Shown here: piece by piece, positions 1 to 9,100 of the stretch | Layout: each line of letters opens with the position of its first letter | How positions within the stretch are numbered: position 1 is the first letter of the stretch | Source of the DNA: Conidiobolus incongruus B7586 | Taxonomy: Eukaryota; Entomophthoromycota; Entomophthoromycetes; Entomophthorales; Conidiobolaceae | Reading direction: 5' to 3' | NCBI GenBank assembly: GCA_000697335.1 | Contig: JNEM01009031.1 | Coordinates: 1-43,014, forward strand | Length of the DNA stretch: 43,014 bases | Notes under the pieces: model-generated | What the model saw: only the letters and a program-made list of their open reading frames with translations | The model's database searches: none | Told to the model about the DNA's origin: nothing | Translations under genes and position numbers: made by a program

Positions 1-848
1 GAGTGTAGCTTCTCTTTTGGTTGGCGTCATTAGCAATAATCAGTCCCTTAGGAACATTAACAGCTAAATGTGCTTCCAAATCATCCAAATCATCTGAACT
101 AATACGGCTCAAATCCTCTCTGTGCAAAGCTTCAATCAACTGATTAGTTTTGGATCCAGGAGCAGCACACATATCGAGCACATAGTGATGAGGCTCAACA
201 CCGAGCAACAATGGGGGAACCATACTGACGGCTTCTTGACGGCTGATATTGCCGACATCAGTTTCACCAACCAAGAATTTGTGGAATTCTTGGAATTCTT
301 CGCATTTTCTGACATTGGTGCGGGAACTGGGAACATGCCATCCGAACTCATCAGGATACCAAGGGAGAGGAAATGGAGGTTGAATAGGCTCACCATCGAT
401 GGTCTTGCCCTCAAGACTGGGAATGAAACGGTTCTTGAGCATATTCAAAATTTCCATACCTTGACTGAAATCAGAATTAATTTGAAAGATCTTTTGAAAA
501 TATTGCAAATTAAATTACCTTCTGGTACCAGTAATACGGAAAGTAACGGGCAAAGATTCCTTCAAATAAGTTTTAAATTGCTCAAACTCTTCTTCATTGG
601 GGATGATATTTTGTAACTAAAAAATTATTCAACAAAATTTTTTTAAATATATATTATTTTTAAGTACTTTATAATATTCGAAGAATTTTTCGTTATCTTT
701 ATTGGCTTCATCGTAATGGAGTCTCTCTTTACGAGGTTGTTGACCTTGACTATCCTTGTTTTGGTTTTGCCCCTATTGAAATAAATCAGGAAAAAAATAT
801 TATGATCATTAAAAATTGTACCTTATTCTTCTTGAAACGTTTACCCAT
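1..848 (-). CDS. TRM4: TRM4/NCL1 (NSUN2-type) tRNA cytosine-5 methyltransferase, 5' part
   Basis: This is the N-terminal part of the multisite tRNA m5C methyltransferase, a nuclear SAM-dependent RNA methylase. The start codon is at 848-846, the exons are 848-822, 772-668, 616-519 and 464-1, and the gene runs off the left edge after about 231 codons. The introns (773-821, 617-667, 465-518) have GT..AG ends and the frame is kept at each junction. Family hallmarks visible: a basic N-terminus (MGKRFKKNK), the FRITGT segment, LPWYPDEF, the strongly conserved VGNISRQEAVSMVPPLLL stretch, and the SAM-binding motif I LDMCAAPGSKT. The catalytic cysteine motifs lie beyond the window. On the + strand there is an open frame over 122-616, but it is a shadow of this gene. 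The gene lies head-to-tail with RPN10, about 1.15 kb away. The identification is firm; the exon 1 assignment is inferred from the splice sites. Confidence 0.93.
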
Positions 849-1999
849 TTTATTTAAATTAACACAATATTTTTTCTAATTAATATTTAAAATATTGAAA
901 TTATTTTATATTATAATTATAATTAATTGTAATTCAATTATAATTTTAAAATAGTCAAATTTGCTAAATTAACCTTTTATTATTTTATTATGGAATTTAT
1001 TTTTATGGGATAATATATATTTTGGTATTTTTATCTTAATTGATTTAAAAATAATAAATTTACTCAATAAAACAATGTCCATATATATGTATATACTTCT
1101 AATTATTCACAACTTTGTTATATATACAGACCAATTATATCAATGACAATTTAAATAACGCAAGTAATGAATATATATTTTTTCAATTAATTATTCCTAA
1201 TATATATAATTTATACCAATAATTTGAATTAATTATTAAAACATATTTTTTAAATCAAAATTTGAATTCATTTATTAGTAATTAATTTATTATTATAGAT
1301 TTAATAACTGGTATTTATATACTATTTTATTTTGCTATTTAAATTTCAAAAGTAAATATATTTCATGAGTCGAAAGATTTTCAAAAATTATTAAATGCTG
1401 ATTTCCTAAAAATAAAATTTCAAACTAATCATATGATTTGTTTAATTGTATTAAATTGATAATTAGCAAAGTAAATACAATGAGGTTATAATTGAAGATA
1501 AATTGTAATTTTATTTAATTGATTAGACTTAAAATATATAAAATTAAATAAATATTATTCATTTATTAGAGGAGTAAAATTACAAAAAAAATGTATTTAA
1601 AGTGATAAATATTACTGTTAATATATTATTTCAATAGCCAAAAGAATTTAAATAAAATTATAAAAAAAATAAATTGAGTTTGAATTATATATTGTATCGA
1701 TATATGGAATTCAGCGATTCATATTGTAAAAAAAGCAACAGATGTCGTAGTATAATAATCCTGGTTAGAAATTGAAATAGATATCTATAGATATTATAAT
1801 TATCAGATAATAAAACAACGTTTAATTAGAATTCGCGAAAAATAAAAATATAATTGTTGAAATCAATATATGCCAATTGAGCAACATTTAAATGAGTTTG
1901 GATAAAAATATAAAGCTCAGGAATCAGGTAACGAATCAGCTATATATAATTAATAATGAGCGAATTGAAATGTATTTTAATAATAGTATACTAAGACAT
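849..1999. other. AT-rich intergenic spacer between TRM4 and RPN10
   Basis: About 1.15 kb of very AT-rich DNA with no convincing open frame, RNA gene or repeat. It must hold the TRM4 promoter (right of 848) and the RPN10 3' region. A slightly less AT-rich stretch near 1690-1940 gave no recognisable protein. Confidence 0.5.
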
Positions 2000-3176
2000 T
2001 TATTCTAAATCAAAATTAGTATATAATAAAATAATTTCATATATGTATATTACCTTCCATTTTGTCGTCTTTATTGTCATCGTCTTGGTTATTATTATTC
2101 TGATCCATCATGGAGAGTTGGATAGCACGTGCAATTTGAGCTTCTTCGGATTCATCATCGTCCATAAAAACATCTGGGGGAGGAGGGATAGTGGAAGGGG
2201 CAGGACCTAATTCAGTTTGAGCAGATGATTCGGTATTTTCACCGGATTTGGCTCTGGCAGCTTCTTGTCTAGCTCTTTCTTCCTCCATAGAAATACGGAG
2301 TGCAAGCGCAAGTTCGGGATCGACAGATGGATCAACTCCAAATTCAAAGTTGTTAGAGCGGGATACACTACCGCCATCTTCAGAGGCAAGAATGGGTGAT
2401 GTTAGGATAACGTCACTAAGAAGATTATCACTTGGTTGGACCGTAAGAAAATGACTATAAAATATTAGTTAAATTAATAAATTACGTCAAAATGGATGTT
2501 TACACACCTGTTATCGGCACTGTTAACCAATTCGACAAAAGTGGATAATTTTTGTTCATTTTCAGCATATTCTCCAAAATTGATGATGTCAATAGCCACA
2601 TTGTTTTTCTTCATCTTTTTAGCCAAATGTGCCAATTGTTGTTCTGTGGCTTGAACGGGACTTCCTACAAATACAATTACACGCTGACGTTGGTTCTTGT
2701 TTTGACGATGTTTTAAAGCGAGCTATTAGAAAGGAGTCATTAATAAAAATATGCCATTATGTAGTCTAGGACTTATTGTTACATGAGCTACTTGGATTCC
2801 TTCTACCAAATTGATAGAACCCTCAAGATTGACTTTGTGAGCTGTAGTTAATACTTTACCCAAATCAGAGGATAATGTAGTCAAGACTTTTGGACTAAAT
2901 TATTTAAAAAATTAGTGAATTAAATTTTGTAATTATAGAATTTAATACCCTTTGCCTGCCATAGTCAATACACCTACAGTATTTTCAGGATGGTCAGAAG
3001 TTTTAGAGCGGAATATAAGACCCAAAGCATCGTATTGAGCTTCTAGACGAGTTGGTAAATAATCTCCATTACGCATGTATTCGGAGTTGTCGAGGCTATA
3101 TTTAATAGGATTAGTTTAAATTTAAATGAATTTGAATAAGTAATACTGACACAACCATAGTAGCTTCTAATACCAT
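2000..3176 (-). CDS. RPN10: 26S proteasome ubiquitin receptor RPN10 (PSMD4)
   Basis: RPN10 is a lid/base-bridging ubiquitin receptor of the 26S proteasome regulatory particle. Exons are 3176-3151, 3095-2949, 2894-2783, 2722-2508, 2454-2054 and a last 5-nt piece 2004-2000 (AA plus TAA stop), giving 301 codons including the stop. The N-terminal VWA domain (about residues 1-190) starts [20 protein letters not shown], the family signature. Two ubiquitin-interacting motifs follow: [15 protein letters not shown] near residues 212-226 and [13 protein letters not shown] near 269-281. The linker is rich in Ser, Pro and Gln and the tail is acidic. Introns are 49-60 nt. If the last intron (2005-2053) is retained, translation stops at 2037 with a five-residue extension; its GTAATA donor, TACTAAT branch-like motif and TTTAG acceptor favour splicing. 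The start is shared by the family. The gene is divergent from the molybdopterin synthase gene, 371 nt apart. Confidence 0.95.
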
Positions 3177-3547
3177 TTTGAATGTTAAATTTAATTGATA
3201 ATAATAAAACTAATGCTGATTTAAATATTTAAAGTGAAATTAATGTTAAATTTTATTATTAATTGTGGTTATGATAATTGATTGTACTGCTTACGTGATC
3301 TAAAATTTAAATTCATAGATATAGTCATTCATGGTAATAACTATTATGGGATAAATATCAAGATTTGGTGATTAATACGTCATGATAATTGGACCACTTT
3401 TGATTGATATTAAATTAATTAATTCATAATACAAGAATTTCTAACTTGGTATTTTGATTTGAATTCAGTTAAACATCTTTAAACTAATAAATAATATTAA
3501 TCAAACTAGCATTAAACTATAATAATCAATTCTTTTTTACGCTATTC
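3177..3547. promoter_or_regulatory. Divergent promoter region RPN10 / molybdopterin synthase
   Basis: This 371-nt AT-rich spacer separates two divergently transcribed genes, so it should contain both promoters. I looked for the yeast proteasome control element (GGTGGCAAA, either strand) and did not see it. No other clear operator-like motif was found. Confidence 0.5.
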
Positions 3548-4098
3548 ATGTCTGTTATTTCGGAATCTGCAGCTGTTCATTACGAACCTAAGGGTACTCA
3601 CCCTCCCACCAAGCCATGGATTGAGGAAGATAATCGTATTTTCATTCAGGAAGAGCCTCTATCTATTGAAGCTTGTACTTTGTGGGCTCAAAACGATTCA
3701 TGCGGAGCTATTGCCACCTTCATAGGTACCACACGCAACGAATTTAACCGTAATAAAAATTATCTACTTCATATAAAATCAATTCAGTAACTTTATTTAT
3801 CGTTATAGATAAACCAGTATCTAAATTAGAATACGAATACTATCCCGAAATGGCCGAAATGGAAATCAAAAAAATCATCCAAAAATTAAGACAGATTACT
3901 CCCGAATTGTGTAAAGTTTTGGTTGGTCACCGCGTTGGCACCGTGCCTGTAGGCGAAGTCAGTATTATTATCGTAGTTTCTAGTCCCCACAGGAAGGAAG
4001 CTCTTTCAGCCGTCGATTTTATCATTGACCACGTTAAGAAGACTGTTCCCATTTGGAAGAAGGAATATTTTAGTGACGGTTCTACAACGTGGAAATAA
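3548..4098 (+). CDS. MOCS2B: Molybdopterin synthase catalytic (large) subunit, MOCS2B/MoaE family
   Basis: This enzyme inserts two dithiolene sulfurs, delivered by the thiocarboxylated small subunit, into cyclic pyranopterin to make molybdopterin, the cytosolic step of Mo-cofactor synthesis. Exons are 3548-3749 and 3809-4098, joined across a 59-nt GT..AG intron (3750-3808), giving 163 residues. Family signatures: CGAIATFIGTTRNEFN near residues 52-67, YEYYPEMAEMEI after the junction, HRVGTVPVGE near 108-117, and the C-terminal VPIWKKE (about 147-153) carrying the conserved active-site lysines, ending in STTWK. The length matches MoaE/MOCS2B. The first 30 residues are not conserved and could be a short leader. 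A Mo cofactor pathway implies a molybdoenzyme, such as nitrate reductase or sulfite oxidase, elsewhere in the genome. The identification is firm. Confidence 0.95.
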
Positions 4099-4520
4099 TT
4101 TATTGTTGTTATTCCAGTTATTTGAAACTCTATCTGTATTTCAAAGTTATTGACTTTAAGATGTCAAGGATGTTATTTCATAGTATTAAATATTGTGGTT
4201 TGATAGCATGATGCCCAATATTGTTTATTTTCTATTATTCACTAACTTTTCATATTTAGTTTTTATTTTAAATAAATTAAGTACACTCTCAAATAGATTG
4301 ACTTAATATTTTACTGTATAGAATTCATATTGATTTTATGTCTCATCTCAACATTAATTAATTTCCTATTTAGTTTCTATCAACCATGCTTAAATTATAT
4401 CATATATATTTTGCAAATTTTAGTTTATTTTTCTTTAATACACAGATAATAATAATGTTAGAATTTGAATTTCATTATTTATAGTATTTGTAATTACTCT
4501 TAAAATATTTTATATTATCA
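4099..4520. other. AT-rich spacer
   Basis: About 420 nt following the molybdopterin synthase stop. It is AT-rich and I see no gene. Just before the structured element it reads as a T/A-rich stretch with a TATA-like run (TTTTATATTATC at 4508-4519), which could serve as a promoter if that element is transcribed on the + strand. Confidence 0.4.
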
Positions 4521-4846
4521 CGAACCAGGAGGTCTGCTCGCCATTCAACTTTAACTATTTGCCCTTATTCTGAACGTAATCCACACGCAAGTACGTTACG
4601 CAATCCTTGCACAATCCAAAATTCCCGATAATAACTAATGGTGTTTCAACACATTGGCCAAGGACTGATAGCACTATAAAATCGCCACTGAGCACATATT
4701 TGCTCGGAGATCATCTCGATCAGGGCCAAGTCCTACATCTTGAAATTTTAGTAAAGCCCTTTAAGTATCCCGTTAGTCACCCTTGGTCTGTTTTATCGAA
4801 TCTACTTGATCCTTATTGTAAGACTACCTTTCAGCAGACCTGCAGT
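4521..4846. ncRNA. Unidentified structured, GC-richer element (candidate ncRNA or MITE-like element)
   Basis: This stretch of roughly 325 nt has clearly higher G+C than its flanks and no ATG-started frame of note. Its ends are complementary: AGGTCTGCT at 4530-4538 pairs perfectly with AGCAGACCT at 4833-4841. Inside are further potential helices, for example GAGCA/TGCTC and GAGA/TCTC hairpins, a CTGAT/ATCAG pairing, and CGTAA/TTACG around 4575-4600. End-pairing and local hairpins are what a structured RNA (RNase P, MRP, SRP type) would show. I could not match the conserved cores of RNase P, MRP, SRP, U1-U6 or U3 by eye. The alternative is a short inverted-repeat element, though I see no target-site duplication. 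An initiator tRNA gene lies 350 nt downstream. Strand is not settled. Confidence 0.35.
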
Positions 4847-5192
4847 ATTTAAATAATTGTTTGCAATTAAGAAAATTTGTTATCTGGATTAATATTCCAG
4901 ATCAAAAGTAAATTGTATTTAAAAATTTGTTTTATTGATAATAAAAACTATTATTAATGAGAGAAAAGTTATTAAATGAAGAGATAGTTAAGTATATAGT
5001 TTTATATAATAAAATAAAAAATTAAAATAACAATAAAAAAGTGAGATAATTGAAGAATTCAACGAAAAATGACAAAATTGAGAATGAATGCTAAAATATA
5101 AAAAAATTAAAATTATGAAATTATAAATTAATTATTTTGAAATTAAAGTCCAAAATTAAATCATAAAAATAATTAATTGGAAAGGTGATTAG
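4847..5192. other. AT-rich spacer upstream of tRNA
   Basis: About 345 nt of AT-rich DNA between the structured element and the initiator tRNA. No gene or repeat is seen. Confidence 0.4.
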
Positions 5193-5264
5193 AGCAGCGT
5201 AGCGCAGAGGAAGCGCGCGGGGCTCATAACCCCGAGGTCGGAGGATCGAAACCTCTCGCTCCTA
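5193..5264 (+). tRNA. Initiator tRNA-Met (CAT)
   Basis: The sequence folds as a 72-nt cloverleaf without intron: acceptor AGCAGCG/CGCTCCT, D stem GCGC/GCGC, anticodon stem CGGGG/CCCCG with loop CTCATAA, T stem GGAGG/CCTCT, and discriminator A. Initiator marks are present: A1:U72, a run of G:C pairs at the base of the anticodon stem, and ATCGAAA in place of the usual TTC-type T loop. Internal promoter boxes fit (A box TAGCGCAGAGG at 5200-5210, B box GGATCGAAACC at 5243-5253). A run of five T at 5265-5269 is a Pol III terminator. An oddity is a C3:C70 mismatch in the acceptor stem. Confidence 0.95.
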
Positions 5265-5269
5265 TTTTT
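5265..5269 (+). terminator. Pol III oligo-T terminator of the initiator tRNA
   Basis: TTTTT directly follows the discriminator base of the tRNA, the usual RNA polymerase III stop signal. Confidence 0.75.
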
Positions 5270-5380
5270 CATTTGATAAGATCTTTTTATAAATATTCAT
5301 CCCATAAAAGTTAACAAAACCATTATTCTAAATTAATTACAAATTTATTTTTCCCAGTCAATAAACATAATTTCAATATC

Positions 5381-5971
5381 ATGTCTAACTTCAACTATGG
5401 TAAATTCAAACTTACAAAATCTGAATTTAACGAAGCATGTTATCAATTTTTAAACCAATCCAAAGAATTAAATGACAATTGGCAATTAATTCAATCCGAA
5501 TTACCTGGTAATTCAATTTATTTACAACATTTAAATTATTATATCAACTACACAATTGCTTCAAAAGCCCATCATTGTAGAATGGATTTTCACATATTGT
5601 ATTCACCCGGTTATTGTGTGCCATGTCTGTATTTCTTACCCTTTAAAATGGACAATTCAATAATGAACATTGATGAAATTTACGAATTGATAAGATCTAG
5701 ATCTTCCCAATTGGATGCTATGAAAGAGATTGAGTTCGGAGGTGCTATTTCTCAGGGAGATCATCCAGTATTGAATACACCTTACTTTTTTATTCATCCG
5801 TGTCGTACTATTAAAATGCTTGAAGCTATATTTAATCATCAGGATGATGATAATAATGCTGAATTAGCATTTAAATCCCATGAATTAAAACTTAATAACT
5901 ATATTAAGAATTGGGTTGGAATAATTGGAAATCCAATAGGTCTTGTATTAAATTCAAATTATTATATTTAA
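5381..5971 (+). CDS. ATG10: ATG10 E2-like autophagy conjugating enzyme
   Basis: ATG10 is the E2-like enzyme that transfers ATG12 to ATG5 in the cytosol, a step needed for autophagosome growth. This is a single exon of 196 residues, close to the family length. Diagnostic segments: DFHILYSPGYCVPCLYF (about residues 69-85), then ISQGDHPVLNTPYFFIHPC at 123-141. In the latter, Cys141 in the HPC motif matches the catalytic cysteine of yeast and human ATG10. The C-terminus keeps the family's aromatic/Gly pattern (NWVGIIGNPIGLVLN). The first ATG, MSNFNYGKF, gives a sensible N-terminus and stops precede it. The tail is convergent with UTP10, with about 150 nt between stops. No intron is seen. Confidence 0.92.
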   Translation: MSNFNYGKFKLTKSEFNEACYQFLNQSKELNDNWQLIQSELPGNSIYLQHLNYYINYTIASKAHHCRMDFHILYSPGYCVPCLYFLPFKMDNSIMNIDEIYELIRSRSSQLDAMKEIEFGGAISQGDHPVLNTPYFFIHPCRTIKMLEAIFNHQDDDNNAELAFKSHELKLNNYIKNWVGIIGNPIGLVLNSNYYI

Positions 5972-6120
5972 ATAAAAATATAATTGTTTCATAATATAAT
6001 TTTATTGATTTGTATTTTAAAAACAAATAGGTCTAATTTTTAATTAAATGCCATAGCTGAAAAAATGACAGATACTATATATAATATAAATTATAGAGAT
6101 TGGTGGAGATTATGTCTGAA

Positions 6121-9100
6121 TTAACGGAAATATTCTTGGAGGGAGATGTCAGCATGCTTTTCAATTGTAAGCACAAGATCACTGACGGTTTGAGTAACGG
6201 TAGGATGGTCATCTTCCATGACTTCAGCCAAAAAGGGAATGGTTTCGGCAACAAAGGGTGCAAACTTTTCGTTGAGGTGAATATAAATATCCTTGATAGC
6301 CAGCATAGCAATGCATTTAGACTAAACAAGTAAATTAATAACTGTTTAATAAGTAGAAATTATAATGATTACCTGATATGCTTCAGTTCGAGTCTTGACC
6401 AAAATTTCATGATTTATCTTCTTCCAAGCATTTTCATTATCGATATTCAGTATTAAGCTTGTGAAGCAAGGTACTAAGTTGGCAGAGGCAAGTTCAAGAT
6501 CTGTAACGGTATCAATTTGACGTAACAAAGCTTCGAGAAGAGATGTGTAGTTATCCAAGTTCCAAATATCAACGTTATCATGTTGGTTAGAGAGTGTAAT
6601 AGACTGTAGGAGATACTTCCAGAGGTCTTGGTTAGTTTCATCAAGGGTCATGGTGCTAAGCTCATTGACACTGTGTTTGACGAGGTAAGTAAATACTGGA
6701 GAAATCAATTCTCCAAGTTCAGAAAGGAGGTATTGAGTCAATCTGTAGAATACAGTAGAGCGTAATTTTCCTTCATCTGATCCTTGTTTTTCGATAGTAC
6801 CCCAATCAATCAACTTAAGAAGAATAGGCTTGAAGATGCTATCATCTAATCTGACGATTAGTTCGAATAAACTCTTAATAATTGCAAGTTCAACGGTATC
6901 TAAGTCTGATCCCAATTGTTTTTGAGTGAATCTCAAATCCATATGACCCAAGAGGAATTTGAAGATCTTGATGCTATATTGAGAAATTTCACTCTTGGGG
7001 ATGGAAATAATGATCTGGGTCAAGAAGTTGAAAAGATAGATAAGAGCAGAGCCTCCAAGTTCGAGAGCCTTTGGTGTAGCTTCATAAACAACAGGTAGTA
7101 AAGCCCTAGGAGAAACGTGCTTGATAAGAGAGATAGAAAGATCATTACAATGCTCAACAATAGAGGTCTTGGAAGCTTCTTCAAATTTCCAAGTTTGGAC
7201 GACGAGCAGTGTGTTCATGATGCGACTGAGGTAGGGTCCAATGAAGTCAGATTGGCTAATAATCAAGGAGTCAACGAGAGCAAGGCCGGAAAGAACAGCA
7301 GCACGGAGGCCAGAATCGTTAGATTGAATATTAAAAAGGTTAATAAAACGATCAACAGCTTTAGGAGCAAAAGAGTTGACTTTTTTAACCAAAAGGGGTC
7401 CAAGCTGACGTGATAAATAGGTCAAGCACACAAAGCTGGAAGCAACAATATGGAGATTTTCATTCTCAAGACCATGAGGACCAGCAGCCAAAGGTAAAAC
7501 GATGTTAATAAAGGTAGAGTTGGGATGGTGAGGATTTTCAGGAGTAGCAAAAGTCTTGATCAACATACCCAAACAGTGCAAAGCAGTTTGACGATTGGTA
7601 GTAGATTCTTCACCGTTGGGGGCAGATTCTCCTTTGACAATTTTAACCAACAAGGGTAACATCTTAACAAATGAAGTCATATAAGAGCTCTTATTCTCAG
7701 GCTTGAGGTTGCTAATTCGAGTGTTCAAAAGATGAATAGCGAATTGTCTAACTGTAAATCTAGAATGTTGCAACATTTCAGAGATAAATAAAAGAATAGA
7801 AGTACTTGAGAGAGTATTCAAAACGTTGGTCAATACATCGTTGATCAAGCTAATCAAACCTCTGAAGAAGCGATCAATGTTTTTGTTAACTTCATCCTTT
7901 TGTCCCAATTCGACGAGATAATCCTTAAAATCTTGGAACATGAGTAAGATAGTTTGAGCCAATGGCAAATAGTGTTTGTCAAACTCTTGTTTAGCATTGG
8001 AATCAGATTGAAAGAGAGCGACTTGCTGTAAGAATTGATCAGATGAAGTGATCATCTTGATAAGCTGAACAACTCCCAACTTGTAGTGACGTATTTGTTT
8101 GTCTGAACGCTCAGAGAATTCATAAATAGTTTGGGGTTGTGAAGCCTGATCAGCTTCTTGTTCATCTTCCTTAGGTTTTTCGTTGGGGACCATTAAAGTA
8201 TCTTTAAGAAGTAAATTCAAGTTATTAAGCTGAATTTCAATAGAGAATTGACTTAATAAATCTTGAGAAAATTCCAAATATTCTTCAGCGCCATCTTTAA
8301 TTGGTTTAACATGTCTGATAGAATATTTATCAAGTAACAACCCCAAAGTAGGATAGAGATAGCTATCAGCACCCATTGAGTTGACGAGAACAGTAATTAG
8401 CTTTAATCTACGATGAGCAGGGATGTGCAAAAGAGCATTAACAAAGATGGCGATAATGGGTTTGGCTTCTAAGAAAGATTGATGAATATTATCGGATTTT
8501 TCAATATAGGATTGAATAAGCACTGGCATAATAGTTGACAAAGCTTGTTCAATGACGTAGAAGCTATAGTTATCATCTTTACGAGTGACATTAGTACCCA
8601 TAAAGGTGAAAAGAGGCATGATATTATGAAGTACTTGCTCAGGGGAGTGTTGTGAAACAGTGGCCAAGAGAAGTAAAGCTGAATTATGAGTTTGAGGGTT
8701 AGTTGATAATCTCAAGCATTGGACAATACTATCCATACGAATGGGAGTGGAAGTCAAGACAGAGGAATCCAACTTGCAAATAGTAGTGGCAACGGAGAAA
8801 ATAAGCTGGAAAATATAATCGAATGCAGAATAGCCGATAGAAGATCCCAAATCAATGAATATGGTAATTAAATCGGAGAGCTTCATTATCAAGGAGTCTA
8901 GGTTAGCGGATAATTCGATAGAATCCAAGATTTCAAGCAAAGAGGTAAGCTGAGAGAATAATAAACTATCTTGATTGAGATCATTTTCAAGCTTAGCCTT
9001 CTTATTAGCCATTTCAACTTCAGGACGAATTTGATCTGATATTTCAGTCAAGATTTCAATGTAAAGTTGAATTGAAGCATTGATGTCACCAAGAGTTCTT

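Noticed and set aside
122-616. Open frame of 164 codons on the + strand
   Set aside because: It is antisense to TRM4 exons 3-4 plus the intron between them. The - strand encodes conserved methyltransferase motifs.
4526-4845. MITE reading of the 4.5-kb element
   Set aside because: The ends are inverted repeats, but I see no matching target-site duplication. It is kept only as an alternative.
4607-4852. 81-codon + frame in the structured element
   Set aside because: It has no ATG start (begins at TTG), no recognisable family, and lies within a segment better explained by RNA-like pairing.
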